Shown here: positions 23,616-32,506 of the stretch, piece after piece
Layout: each line of letters begins with the position of its first letter
Position numbering within the stretch: the first letter of the stretch is position 1
Source: Clostridiales bacterium UBA1316
GTDB taxonomy: Bacteria; Bacillota; Clostridia; Oscillospirales; Oscillospiraceae
Reading direction: 5' to 3'
NCBI GenBank assembly: GCA_002307055.1
Contig: DBTM01000040.1
Span: 1-64,000, forward strand
Length of the DNA: 64,000 bases
Translations under genes and position numbers: made by a program
Notes under the pieces: model-generated
Seen by the model: only the letters and a program-made list of their open reading frames with translations
The model's database searches: none
What the model was told of the DNA's origin: nothing

Positions 23616-24370
23616 ATGATACCAGAATGGTTGCTGAAAAATGAAGAATATACGCCGATAAAAGACAAGGATACTTTTATTAATAAAAGTATCCTGTCTT
23701 TGTTCAGCCTGATTGCAAGGATCAGAAGCCCCGGGACATGTTTGATGTCCAGCCGGTTTTTATACTTTCCTTTACACTGCTGCTCGTTGTTTTAACATCA
23801 TTATCGCAAGGATTTTCCTTTGTTCTGATTGTGATGGCTTATTTGCTGATACTGCTCGCTCTCATGCCCGCGAAGGATATCATCAGCATTTTAAAAATAG
23901 GTATCATTATGACCTTGTTTACCTTCGTGATTCTGCTCCCGTCAGCATTTGCCGGCAACCGCTACAGTATTACGATGATTCCGGTCAAAGTCTTTGCCAC
24001 GATTACGGCTGTCGGCATTCTCTCGCACGCCGCGAAGTGGAATCATCTCATTTCGGCGCTCAAGCGGTTTCACATACCCGATCTGTTTATTTTCGTGCTG
24101 GATATCACACTCAAATACATTGTCATGCTGGGTGAGTTTTCGCTGGAATTGCTCTACGCGCTCAAGCTGCGGTCCGTCGGTAAATCAGGAAATAAAAAAA
24201 AGGTCACATCGCTTTCCGGCGTCGCGGGAACGATGTTTATTAAATCCAGAATTATGGCCGAAGAGATGTACGGTGCGATGGCGTGCCGGGGTTTTACCGG
24301 AGAATATAAGGTTTACGAGAAATTCCGGTTTGGGCTTGCCGACGTTTTCTATTTGCTGATAAACAGCTGA
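23616..24370 (+). pseudogene. cbiQ: cbiQ transporter gene with a 1-nt frameshift
   Basis: This is the energy-coupling transmembrane component of the ECF metal transporter. A normal CbiQ N-terminus starts at ATG 23616 after AAGGAAA (MIPEWLLKNEEYTPIKDKDTF...SLIARIRSPG) but runs into a stop. The rest of the protein (MFDVQPVFILSFTLLLVVL... to 24370) is in another frame. Adding one G to the run at 23732-23734 (CCCCGGGACATG) joins them as RIRSPG-DMFDVQP, the expected family sequence. Either the gene is inactivated, or the base was lost in sequencing or assembly. The downstream part retains the conserved MACRGFTGEY motif near the C-terminus. Confidence 0.85.
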
Positions 24371-24407
24371 ATTATATACATTTTCATATATCTGAACAGA
24401 GGTTAAA

Positions 24408-25193
24408 ATGATAGAGCTTCATCATGTATCTTATTCTTATGAAGGGCACAAAGCGCTGAACGACATCAGCCTGCATATCGTTAAAGGCGAGGCAGTATCG
24501 CTGCTTGGCGCGAACGGCAGCGGCAAATCAACGCTGCTCAAGCTGCTGAGCGGCCTCATCACGCCCGATAAGGGCAAGTATTACTTTAACGGCAGTGAAA
24601 TCACGGCGAAAAAACTCAAGGACGCGGCGTTTGCTAAAGCGCTGCATCAAAAAATCGGGTTTGTTTTTCAGAATTCGGATACCCAGCTCTTCTGCGCCGA
24701 TGTCTATGACGAGATTGCTTTTGGACCCAGGCAGATGGGCTATGATGAAGAAGCAGTTGAAAAGAGGGTCAACGACTGCCTTGAGCTGCTTCACCTGCAG
24801 GCTTTTAAGAACCGGCAGCCCTATCACTTAAGCGGCGGAGAAAAGAAAAAGGTAGCAATCGCCTGCGTGCTGGCCATGAACCCCGAGGTCCTGATTCTGG
24901 ATGAGCCGATGAACGGTCTGGACCCGAGAACAGAGCGCTGGCTTGTAGCGTTTCTTGTGGAACTTAACCAAGCGGGAAAAACGCTCATCATCTCCACGCA
25001 TAATTTGGAGCTGGTGCAGGAAATATCGCATCGCGCCATCCTGTTTGACGAGACGCATTCCATCGCAGCCGATCTGCGTACCCATCAGCTGCTCGATGAT
25101 ATTGACCTGCTCAAGCGCGTGAACCTCATCGATGAATACTACCACAGGCATGAGGACGGCGGGCACGGCCATTATCATATGCATAATTATTAA
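24408..25193 (+). CDS. cbiO: Nickel/cobalt ECF transporter ATPase
   Basis: This 261-aa ABC ATPase has Walker A GANGSGKST, a Q-loop in FVFQNSDTQLF, signature LSGGEKKK and Walker B VLILDEPMNG, which are typical of CbiO/EcfA subunits. The last 18 residues form a histidine-rich tail (YYHRHEDGGHGHYHMHNY), an addition that could bind nickel or cobalt and tie pump activity to cytosolic metal. It is the last gene of the operon, and a terminator follows. Confidence 0.93.
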   Translation: MIELHHVSYSYEGHKALNDISLHIVKGEAVSLLGANGSGKSTLLKLLSGLITPDKGKYYFNGSEITAKKLKDAAFAKALHQKIGFVFQNSDTQLFCADVYDEIAFGPRQMGYDEEAVEKRVNDCLELLHLQAFKNRQPYHLSGGEKKKVAIACVLAMNPEVLILDEPMNGLDPRTERWLVAFLVELNQAGKTLIISTHNLELVQEISHRAILFDETHSIAADLRTHQLLDDIDLLKRVNLIDEYYHRHEDGGHGHYHMHNY

Positions 25194-25211
25194 GGCGCAT
25201 ATCAGTATCGC

Positions 25212-25247
25212 AAAGGGCTGCCGGTATAGGCAGCCCTTTTTTATTTT
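25212..25247 (+). terminator. Terminator of the cbiMQO operon
   Basis: AAAGGGCTGCC and GGCAGCCCTTT pair around GGTATA, followed by TTTATTTTT. Confidence 0.92.
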
Positions 25248-25335
25248 TAGCTTCAAATCTTTAGCGAGGTATGATATAGTAATGAAAAATATAAGTCGCC
25301 TGCAACGGAATAAGCTTAAAGCGAGGTTATGCAGC

Positions 25336-26349
25336 ATGTTTGATCTGACAGGAAAAATTACCCCTAAGGAAAACTACTTAAGACTGATTAAAGGCGAGAA
25401 TCCGCAGTATCTGTGCCACAACGGGATATATTCTCAGGGGATGTTTATGGATGCGATGGCGATTTCCAAAAGGTATCCGAAGCCCGGTGAGGAGTGCCTG
25501 GATGCCTGGGGCGTCCAGTACAAATGGCCTCTGGGCGAGCCCGGGGCTATCCCTGTCGTTACAGAGCAGAATAAGGTTATTAAAGACATAACGAAATGGG
25601 ATAAATATCTCAACGTCCCGTGGCCGTCCAAGCTTCAAATCGACTGGACCGACTGCGATAAGCGCGCCGCAGCGTTTGACAGAGAAAACTATCTGTTTCT
25701 CGGCTGCTGCTTTACGGGACTCTTCGAGCTGACCCACAACCTTATGGGCTTTGAAGACTCTCTCATGGCATTTTTAGAGGAACCCGAAGCGATGGGCGAG
25801 CTTCTGGACGTACTGACGGAGTATAAGCTTGAGTACCTGAAAATACTCATTGATCATACGCATCCCGACATGATCCATATACACGATGACTGGGGCAGCA
25901 AAAAAAGCGTCTTCATGGCGCCTGAGACGTGGCGGGAGCTCCTGAAGCCCCGCTGGGCGAAAATCTATGACTATATGCATTCAAGGGGCGTCCTGGTCCA
26001 GCACCACGCCGACTGTGTCTGCGCCCCCTACGTCCTTGACATGGCGGAGATCGGCATCGACGTGTGGCAGGGTATTATCCCGCAGAATGACATTAAAGAG
26101 GTGCAGAAGCGCTTAAACGGCAAAATGGGTCTTCAGGGCGGACTCGACTGCACACCCTTCGATTATGTCGGCAGTGGCTGGAATGAAAAAGAAGTCCGTA
26201 AGTTTGTCCGTTTCGTCTGTGACGAATACGTCCCCGCCGGTCGCTTTGCCCCCGAGGTGCCCAACGGTGCGCCGCTCACGCCGGGTATCAATGACATTAT
26301 TATCGACGAGATGAACACATACGGCGAGCATTTTTTCGACCGGCTCTGA
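25336..26349 (+). CDS. Uroporphyrinogen decarboxylase (URO-D) family protein
   Basis: This 337-aa TIM-barrel protein of the URO-D/MtaA superfamily includes MFDLTGKITPKENYLRLI at the start, LFLGCCFTGLFELTHNLMGFEDSLMAFLEEPE, HIHDDWGSKKSVFMAP and the HHADC...MAEIGIDVWQGI block. The sequence lacks the Arg-rich N-terminal motif expected of heme-making HemE, so it is more likely one of the methyltransferase-like or uncharacterised URO-D proteins common in acetogens. A link with the corrinoid protein at 10841 is conceivable. Start 25336 was chosen for fit to the family. An ATG 54 bases upstream is possible. Confidence 0.8.
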   Translation: MFDLTGKITPKENYLRLIKGENPQYLCHNGIYSQGMFMDAMAISKRYPKPGEECLDAWGVQYKWPLGEPGAIPVVTEQNKVIKDITKWDKYLNVPWPSKLQIDWTDCDKRAAAFDRENYLFLGCCFTGLFELTHNLMGFEDSLMAFLEEPEAMGELLDVLTEYKLEYLKILIDHTHPDMIHIHDDWGSKKSVFMAPETWRELLKPRWAKIYDYMHSRGVLVQHHADCVCAPYVLDMAEIGIDVWQGIIPQNDIKEVQKRLNGKMGLQGGLDCTPFDYVGSGWNEKEVRKFVRFVCDEYVPAGRFAPEVPNGAPLTPGINDIIIDEMNTYGEHFFDRL

Positions 26350-26365
26350 CCATAAGATAACGGCG

Positions 26366-26409
26366 GCTGATTCTCAGGCATTTTGGCTGAGAATCAGCTG
26401 TCCTTTTTT
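26366..26409 (+). terminator. Terminator after the URO-D gene
   Basis: GCTGATTCTCAG and CTGAGAATCAGC form a perfect 12-bp stem, followed by TGTCCTTTTTT. Confidence 0.9.
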
Positions 26410-26505
26410 AAGGATAATTAGAGAGAATAGCTAATGCTTTGCGATAATTTTCCGATAAGATTGTTAGGATGAGCAGAGCGATAAATACAGGAAAAGGATG
26501 CGAGT

Positions 26506-27369
26506 ATGAAGGATATAAAAATAGTCGTCGTTGACGACTCCCCATTCTCAGTAGCCATGATCACCAATATTCTGACTGCCAATGGTTTCAGTGTTGTGGG
26601 GAATGCGAACGGGCTTGAAGAAGCCCTTGAAGCCATTAAGCTATTGAAGCCGAACCTGGTGACAATGGATATGACTATGCCCGGTGCTGACGGTATAGAA
26701 TGCACAAATGCAATCCATAAAATCGATCCCAATATGAAGGTTATTATTATCAGCTCAATGATGGATGAGGAAATTATTCGGCAGGCCAAAAAAGCCAGAA
26801 CATGCGGCTACATCCAGAAGCCGGTCGACGCCGAAGAGCTGACCTTGCTGATTAACAGAGTTATGGCTGACGAGGAATTATTTATCGAGCTCGAGAGCAT
26901 TTACAGTACGATATTCAAAGAAGCCCTGACGGATTCATTCAATAAGCTGTTTAAATCAGTACCGGCTTTTGAGGCGGAAGCCAAAAATAACAACGAGCAG
27001 ATCTCACGCGGTATCTCCGTTGTTATCGGGATTATCGGCAGATACTGCGGCAGAATGATTCTCGATATGTCAAATGAAACAGCCAGGAATATGGCCGGTA
27101 CCATGCTCAAAACGGAAGCGCTGGAGGATGAGTATGTCGTCAATATTATGGGTGAGGTTTCAAATATTATATCAGGCGTCGCGTGCTCGTTCGCGAATAA
27201 AAAAAACAAGCTCCTCGGCCTCAGGGTCGCACCTCCGACCATTGTTTACGGGGAATCAATTAAGATATCAAGATCCGATTTTGACACAGTATTTTCCGTC
27301 ACGGCTTCCACAGCCTTCGGCGAAATTTTCATGAACGTCGGATTTAACAGGGGCGACTATGAGTTATGA
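26506..27369 (+). CDS. Response regulator with C-terminal CheX/CheC-like domain
   Basis: This 287-aa protein has an N-terminal CheY-type receiver (residues 1-120: VVVDDSPFS, the phospho-acceptor in LVTMDMTMPG, and YIQKPVD). The C-terminal half (about 150-285) is related to CheX/CheC (SVVIGIIGRYCGRMILDM, then NIMGEVSNIISG matching the ExxN phosphatase-type motif). It overlaps the next gene, a CheX, by 11 bp. Fusion of a receiver with a CheX-like domain suggests phosphatase control of a two-component pathway. No chemoreceptor, CheA or flagellar gene is in the window. Confidence 0.85.
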   Translation: MKDIKIVVVDDSPFSVAMITNILTANGFSVVGNANGLEEALEAIKLLKPNLVTMDMTMPGADGIECTNAIHKIDPNMKVIIISSMMDEEIIRQAKKARTCGYIQKPVDAEELTLLINRVMADEELFIELESIYSTIFKEALTDSFNKLFKSVPAFEAEAKNNNEQISRGISVVIGIIGRYCGRMILDMSNETARNMAGTMLKTEALEDEYVVNIMGEVSNIISGVACSFANKKNKLLGLRVAPPTIVYGESIKISRSDFDTVFSVTASTAFGEIFMNVGFNRGDYEL

Positions 27370-27820
27370 ATTTTCGGAACCGTTTTGTAATTCTTTTATG
27401 AATATAATGCCGCAGCTTGGTATCGAGGATATCAGCTTAACGGCTCTTGACGACTGCGGCAATCATATTGAAACACCGGGTATCGTCTGCATTATCGGTA
27501 TTATCGGCGATTTAAAGGGCAACGCGATATTCGCCATGCATGAAGACTGCGCAAAGAAAATAGCCTCCGACATGATGGGCGGTATGGAAATAGATGAATT
27601 TGACGAAACAGCCCAGAGCGCCATTGCCGAGCTGGGAAACATGCTCGCTGCGAATGCATGTACGGAACTGTCTGTCGTCGGTATGAGCGTCGACGTTTCA
27701 ACGCCGACGCTCATGCACGGTACATTCTCCGTCAATGCCAACCAGGAGCACATCACACGCGCAACCATGATGGTGGGTGAATTTCCTTTCTACATCTTTA
27801 TTTCTCTTGACAAAAAATAA
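27359..27820 (+). CDS. cheX: CheX-type chemotaxis phosphatase
   Basis: This 153-aa CheX domain protein carries the motif AELGNMLAANA, whose E and N residues are the phosphatase pair in CheX/CheC, preceded by GDLKGNAIFAM and DMMGGMEIDEFDE. It is translated with overlap from the preceding receiver-CheX fusion, so the two probably act together on the same phosphorylated receiver. A palindromic repeat follows the gene. Confidence 0.88.
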   Translation: MSYEFSEPFCNSFMNIMPQLGIEDISLTALDDCGNHIETPGIVCIIGIIGDLKGNAIFAMHEDCAKKIASDMMGGMEIDEFDETAQSAIAELGNMLAANACTELSVVGMSVDVSTPTLMHGTFSVNANQEHITRATMMVGEFPFYIFISLDKK

Positions 27821-27841
27821 AACGGCAGACGCAGCCGGACA

Positions 27842-27916
27842 GGGCGGTTCCGCGGGCATTCAGTGCCGCGCGGAACTGCCTCGTTGCTTCGCGGCGCCCC
27901 GCCGCAGAAGGGAATT
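27842..27916. repeat. Palindromic intergenic repeat, copy 1
   Basis: A hairpin (GGCGGTTCCGCG with CGCGGAACTGCC) runs into a 47-bp block (27870-27916) that recurs at 37729-37775 with 38 of 47 positions identical. It lies between two convergent genes. Confidence 0.65.
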
Positions 27917-27921
27917 CTTTT

Positions 27922-28956
27922 TCAGCTGTCTAAAATGTCTGCCGCCAGGGCTTGGACATCCGTGATATCGGTCGCCCAACTGGTGCAGAAACGGACAGCG
28001 CTGCGGGCCTGCCCGGCTTTCTGCCAGAAGCTGTATTCGTATTTCTCCCCGAGGTTGCTCAGCACGCGGTCGGGCAGGATGGGGAACTGCTGGTTTGTAA
28101 CAGATTCCGTGAGAAAAGGATAGCCTTTTTTAATGCATGCGTCCTTGATGATGTCGGCCATTGCGTTGGCGTGCCGCGCCATTTCAAAATACAAATCATC
28201 ATCAAACAGGGCAATAAACTGCAGACCGAGCAGGCGACCTTTGGCGAGCATACCGCCCTTTTGCTTGATAAAGTAGCGGAAATCAGGCTTTAAGCTGTCG
28301 TTTGTGATGACAAGCGCTTCTCCGAAGAGCGCGCCGATTTTTGTACCGCCGATATAAAACACATCGCAGAGCCCTGCGATTGCCGGCAGGTCAAGATCAT
28401 TGCCCCGGGCGCAGAGCGCATAACCCAGGCGCGCGCCGTCCATATAGAGAATCAGGCTGTTTCGCCTGCATGTTTCACTGAGCTTTGTGAGCTCCGCTTT
28501 CGAGTAAATTGTCCCCATCTCCGTTGGATTAGAGATATACACCAGCTTTGGCTGTACGGCATGCTCACGGGCATCGTCGTTATAATGTTCATCGTATGCC
28601 GCCTGGACCTGGGCGGCTGTTATTTTACCGTCAGAGCTCGAAAGAGCAAGCACCTTGTGCCCGGTCGCCTCAATGGCGCCGCTCTCATGTATATTAATAT
28701 GGCCGGTATCTGCCGATAAAGCACCCTGATGCGGCCGCAGGCATGCGGATATTACCGTGAGATTCGTCTGTGTCCCGCCGACGAGGAAGTGGACATCCGC
28801 TTCAGGCGCGGCGCATATGCCCCTGATTAATCCGGCTGCTTCCGCGCAATAAGGATCGGTCCCATATCCTTCCGTCTGCTCCAGATTGGTCTCAATTAAT
28901 TTACTCAGCACACGCGGGTGTGCGCCCTCGCTGTAATCACAATTAAATCGCCTCAT
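27922..28956 (-). CDS. ltaE: Threonine-aldolase-type PLP enzyme
   Basis: This 344-aa fold-type I PLP enzyme belongs to the low-specificity threonine aldolase/beta-eliminating lyase family. The pyridoxal lysine lies in DVFYIGGTKIGALFG, the cofactor-stacking His in INIHESGAIEATGHK, and the Asp in LYMDGARLGYAL. It would split threonine or allo-threonine to glycine and acetaldehyde. It is a single gene converging on cheX. Confidence 0.88.
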   Translation of the reverse strand: MRRFNCDYSEGAHPRVLSKLIETNLEQTEGYGTDPYCAEAAGLIRGICAAPEADVHFLVGGTQTNLTVISACLRPHQGALSADTGHINIHESGAIEATGHKVLALSSSDGKITAAQVQAAYDEHYNDDAREHAVQPKLVYISNPTEMGTIYSKAELTKLSETCRRNSLILYMDGARLGYALCARGNDLDLPAIAGLCDVFYIGGTKIGALFGEALVITNDSLKPDFRYFIKQKGGMLAKGRLLGLQFIALFDDDLYFEMARHANAMADIIKDACIKKGYPFLTESVTNQQFPILPDRVLSNLGEKYEYSFWQKAGQARSAVRFCTSWATDITDVQALAADILDS

Positions 28957-29228
28957 GCGCGGCCCTCCGCCATTTTCTTCATGATATTTGCCGGATTATG
29001 CTTATACATATAATAATCGTCCGTTCTGCCGCTCAGCGGCGGCGCTCATGATAACATCAGCTCTCATGATAGCAATTCACAGGGGCTTATTCAAGCAAAA
29101 TTGAAAAGTAAAGATGCCGAACCACATAAAATCTTCACTTCTGTTTCATATGATCAGATTATCAATTAGCGCGGCTGCGCAATAGAACAATATCTGTTGT
29201 AAATAGTATAAGGAAGTGATATCATAAG
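28957..29228. other. Intergenic region before the copper operon
   Basis: No gene is visible in this stretch. It holds the 5' side of the threonine-aldolase gene, a GCCGCTCAGCGGC palindrome near 29030, and paired CTCATGATA repeats. Confidence 0.4.
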
Positions 29229-29258
29229 GTTGACCCCTCCCCTGTAGGGGAGAGGGTA
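29229..29258 (+). promoter_or_regulatory. Candidate copper operator/promoter
   Basis: TTGACC is followed by a GC-rich dyad (CCCTCCCCTGTAGGGGAGAGGG) and then GGTAAT with a spacer of about 19 bp. CCCC-N4-GGGG symmetry is the style of CsoR sites, and the long spacer recalls MerR/CueR-type promoters. The same kind of palindrome also occurs as a dispersed repeat, so chance placement cannot be excluded. Confidence 0.45.
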
Positions 29259-29300
29259 ATCAATAAAAAAGCAGTCCGGCGGGAAGAATGGAGCAAATGA

Positions 29301-29573
29301 ATGATCTGCCATAAAGAAGACGCGGAAGTGTTGAACAGCCTTAAAACGGCGCGGGGCCAAATCGACGGGATTTTAAAGATGATCGATGACGAACGGTATT
29401 GCATCGATATCTCAAAGCAAATCTTTTCTGTGCAATCCCTGCTGAAGAAAGCGAATATGAAAATTTTAAAGGATCACATGCATTCCTGCGTTGCCGATGC
29501 CGTTAACGACGGGAGCGGGGACGAGAAGATTGAGGAAATCATCTATATCCTCGAAAAGTATATTGACCGATAA
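29301..29573 (+). CDS. csoR: Copper-sensing repressor CsoR
   Basis: This 90-aa all-helical repressor has the Cu(I) ligand set C34, H59 and C63 (ERYCIDISKQI...KDHMHSC), diagnostic for CsoR. It is the first gene of an operon with the copper ATPase copA, 85 bp downstream, and should be autoregulated, with Cu(I) releasing it from the operator. Confidence 0.93.
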   Translation: MICHKEDAEVLNSLKTARGQIDGILKMIDDERYCIDISKQIFSVQSLLKKANMKILKDHMHSCVADAVNDGSGDEKIEEIIYILEKYIDR

Positions 29574-29658
29574 GAATAAAGGTTTCAGAAGCAACAAAAA
29601 ATCAAAGTGATAGCCATAAAGGGCAGGAAAGCGCTTCGATTGAAAGCAGGGAAAACAA

Positions 29659-32124
29659 ATGCTGGAAAAAAGCTATAAAATTACAGGCATGACGTGCTCG
29701 GCCTGCTCGGCTGCGGTCAAAAGAACCGTCGCTAAACTCGGCGGCGTTGTCTCAAGCGATGTGAATATCGCAACAGAAAAGCTGGATGTGACGTTTGATG
29801 AAACGAAGCTGACGTTTGATGCGATTAAAGCGGCTGTCGAGGATGCCGGTTACGGTATTATACCCGAACAGACGAATAAAAAGGCGGAGCTGCTCATCGA
29901 GGGCATGTCCTGCGCAGCCTGCTCAGCCGCTGTTGAGCGCGTGACGAAAAAGCTTGGCGGCGTAGCGAGCGCACAGGTCAATCTGACGACGAACCGGGGT
30001 GTTTTTGAATATGATCCCGCCAAGGTGAAGCTGTCTGAAATTAAAGCGGCTATTGAGAAGGCGGGTTATACACCGCGTGATATCGAGGGTGAAAAATCAC
30101 GCGATCTCGAAAAGGAGCGGCATGAGCGTGAGATTAAAAGCATGCGTCTCCGGCTTCTTGTCGCGGCGGTTTTCTCAGTACCTGTTTTATATATCGCAAT
30201 GTCGCACATGTTCCCGGGGCTGGGCATACCGATCCCGTATTTTATGGGGATGCATGATTTCCCGCTCGTGTTCGCGCTCGTCCAGCTCTTTTTAACGATA
30301 CCGGTCGTGGCTGCAGGCAGCCGGTTTTACACCAGGGGCTTCAAAACGCTCTTGAAGGGCGCGCCGAATATGGATACACTCGTCGCCATCGGCACCGGCA
30401 GCGCGTTTTTATACAGCCTGCTGGCAACCGTGAGAATTTACTTCGGTGATTTCGGGTTTGCCGCATCGCTTTATTTCGAGTCGGCAGCCGTCGTCATCAC
30501 ACTCGTCATGCTCGGCAAATACCTCGAGGCCGCCAGCAAAGGCAAGACCTCGGACGCCATCAAGAAGCTCATGCAGCTCAAGCCGACAACCGCGACCATC
30601 GTAAAAGACGGTAAAGATCTGGAAATTCCGCTTGATGAGGTGTCTGTCGGGGACATCGTTGTCGTCCGGCCCGGTTCGGCTTACCCTGTTGACGGTGTCG
30701 TCCTCGACGGTATTTCAACAGCGGACGAATCCATGCTGACGGGCGAGAGCCTGCCGGTTGATAAGCAGGCTGGCAGTGAGGTCACCGGCGGCAGTATCAA
30801 CGGCGAAGGGCTTATCCGTTTCCGGGCCGCGCACGTCGGCAGTGATACCGCACTTTCCAAAATCATCAAGCTTGTCGAGGACGCCCAGGGCAAAAAAGCG
30901 CCGATTGCCAAGATGGCGGACATTGTTTCGGGTGTTTTTGTGCCGGTGGTTCTTGGGATTGCCATTCTCGCCGCTGTTGCCTGGGCACTCGCCGGTAAGG
31001 ATTTCAACTTCGTACTGACAATATTTGTTTCCGTCCTCGTCATTGCGTGCCCGTGCGCGCTCGGCTTGGCCACACCGACGGCGATCATGGTCGGCACCGG
31101 AAAGGGCGCCGAGCTCGGCATCCTTATTAAAGGCGGCGAGGCCCTCGAGACCACACACAAGGTGACTGCCGTCGTGCTCGATAAAACCGGTACGATCACA
31201 GAAGGACGGCCAAAGCTCACGGACATTAAAATTTACAGCCAAATCTCCGAAAACCAAGTGCTGGCGCTTACCGCTTCCGCCGAACGCGGCTCAGAGCATC
31301 CCATCGCGCGTGCCATCGCCGAGGACGCCGCGGCGAAGGGTCTGGATATTATAAGCCCCGACAGCTTCAGGGCTGTCCCCGGCAGAGGCATTGACGCTGT
31401 CGTCTCGGGCAGAAAAATACTTGCCGGCAACTTAAAGCTTATGCTTGAAAATGGCATCGATACAGCGGTTTCGCAAAAGGATGCCGCTGTGCTGGCGGGC
31501 ACCGGCAGGACGCTGATGTATGTGTCCCTTGACGGGCAGCTGGCCTCGCTCATGGCGGCGGCGGACACGGTTAAGAAGTCCAGCCGCGAAGCGATAGAAA
31601 AACTCAAAAAGCTCGGCATCACCGTCTATATGATCACCGGCGATAATAAAAGCACGGCTCTTGCCATAGCAGGCGAAGTCGGCATCGAGCACGTCCTCTC
31701 GGAGGTCATGCCGCAGGATAAAGCGGGTGAGGTCAAACGCCTTCAGGAAGCCGGTCAGATCGTCGCCATGGTCGGAGACGGCATTAATGATGCCCCCGCG
31801 CTCGTCCAAGCCGATATCGGTCTCGCCATCGGCACCGGTACGGATGTGGCTGTTGAATCCGCTGACATTGTCCTCATGCGCGGCGATCTCAATGAGGTTC
31901 CGGCCGCCATTGCTCTTTCCCGGGCGACTATAAGAAACATCAGGCAAAATCTGTTTTGGGCATTTTTCTACAATATGATCGGCATCCCCTTTGCGGCAGG
32001 CGTCGTGTATTTATTCGGCGGGCCGCTGCTCTCCCCGATCTTCGCTGGAGCCGCCATGGCGTTTTCATCGGTATCCGTTGTCTCGAACGCGCTGCGCCTC
32101 AGGCGTTTTAAAATCAAAAAATAA
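29659..32124 (+). CDS. copA: Copper-exporting P1B-type ATPase
   Basis: This 821-aa CopA has two N-terminal heavy-metal domains with CxxC at C13-C16 and C85-C88, eight expected membrane segments, the intramembrane CPC motif (VIACPCALGLATP), phosphorylation site DKTGT, the SEHPIARA His and the MVGDGINDAPAL hinge. It exports Cu(I) from the cytoplasm. The operon is csoR-copA-small ORF-copZ. Confidence 0.97.
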   Translation: MLEKSYKITGMTCSACSAAVKRTVAKLGGVVSSDVNIATEKLDVTFDETKLTFDAIKAAVEDAGYGIIPEQTNKKAELLIEGMSCAACSAAVERVTKKLGGVASAQVNLTTNRGVFEYDPAKVKLSEIKAAIEKAGYTPRDIEGEKSRDLEKERHEREIKSMRLRLLVAAVFSVPVLYIAMSHMFPGLGIPIPYFMGMHDFPLVFALVQLFLTIPVVAAGSRFYTRGFKTLLKGAPNMDTLVAIGTGSAFLYSLLATVRIYFGDFGFAASLYFESAAVVITLVMLGKYLEAASKGKTSDAIKKLMQLKPTTATIVKDGKDLEIPLDEVSVGDIVVVRPGSAYPVDGVVLDGISTADESMLTGESLPVDKQAGSEVTGGSINGEGLIRFRAAHVGSDTALSKIIKLVEDAQGKKAPIAKMADIVSGVFVPVVLGIAILAAVAWALAGKDFNFVLTIFVSVLVIACPCALGLATPTAIMVGTGKGAELGILIKGGEALETTHKVTAVVLDKTGTITEGRPKLTDIKIYSQISENQVLALTASAERGSEHPIARAIAEDAAAKGLDIISPDSFRAVPGRGIDAVVSGRKILAGNLKLMLENGIDTAVSQKDAAVLAGTGRTLMYVSLDGQLASLMAAADTVKKSSREAIEKLKKLGITVYMITGDNKSTALAIAGEVGIEHVLSEVMPQDKAGEVKRLQEAGQIVAMVGDGINDAPALVQADIGLAIGTGTDVAVESADIVLMRGDLNEVPAAIALSRATIRNIRQNLFWAFFYNMIGIPFAAGVVYLFGGPLLSPIFAGAAMAFSSVSVVSNALRLRRFKIKK

Positions 32125-32145
32125 TCATACTAAGGCATTTTCATA

Positions 32146-32256
32146 ATGAAAGTAATCGCTTATTATAAGTATTGTAAGCTCTCCGTCATAGCATTGCAAA
32201 ACCCGGACGGCAGCAGTACGGTTGCCGTGGTGAAGCCCGCGAATCTTGATAAATGA
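32146..32256 (+). CDS. Possible 36-aa protein between copA and copZ
   Basis: ATG at 32146 with AAGG nine bases upstream opens a 36-codon frame (MKVIAYYKYCKLSVIALQNPDG..., ending in NLDK). It has one cysteine and no recognisable family. Its stop overlaps the leader of copZ by position only. Expression is unproven. It is listed because it has a ribosome site and fills the only gap in the operon. Confidence 0.4.
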   Translation: MKVIAYYKYCKLSVIALQNPDGSSTVAVVKPANLDK

Positions 32257-32272
32257 AAGTGAGATAGAAATT

Positions 32273-32482
32273 ATGCAGAATATCGTATTTAAAGTTGAGG
32301 GAATGTCCTGCAGTCATTGTGAAAACAGAATAAAGAAAGCCATTTCGAATCTGACCGGAGTCAGCAATGTCGTTGTCAGCCTGCCCGATAAATCCGTGAC
32401 GGTTGATTTTAATCCGTCGCTTATTACGGAGTCTCAGATTCGGGAGACAATTGAAGACGCGGGTTATGATGTAATCTCCTAA
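32273..32482 (+). CDS. copZ: Copper chaperone CopZ
   Basis: This 69-aa heavy-metal-associated domain has GMSCSHC as its Cu(I) site, which would carry Cu(I) to CopA. ATG at 32273 is taken as the start, giving the normal domain length. A TTG nine codons earlier would add a charged extension. The two-component genes follow 24 bp later. Confidence 0.92.
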   Translation: MQNIVFKVEGMSCSHCENRIKKAISNLTGVSNVVVSLPDKSVTVDFNPSLITESQIRETIEDAGYDVIS

Positions 32483-32506
32483 ACGAGTGGTACACGGAGA
32501 GCCTAT

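Noticed and set aside
23738..24370. A shorter CbiQ starting at 23738
   Set aside because: There is no ribosome site there and it would lack the family N-terminus, which is present upstream in another frame. A frameshift explains the data better.
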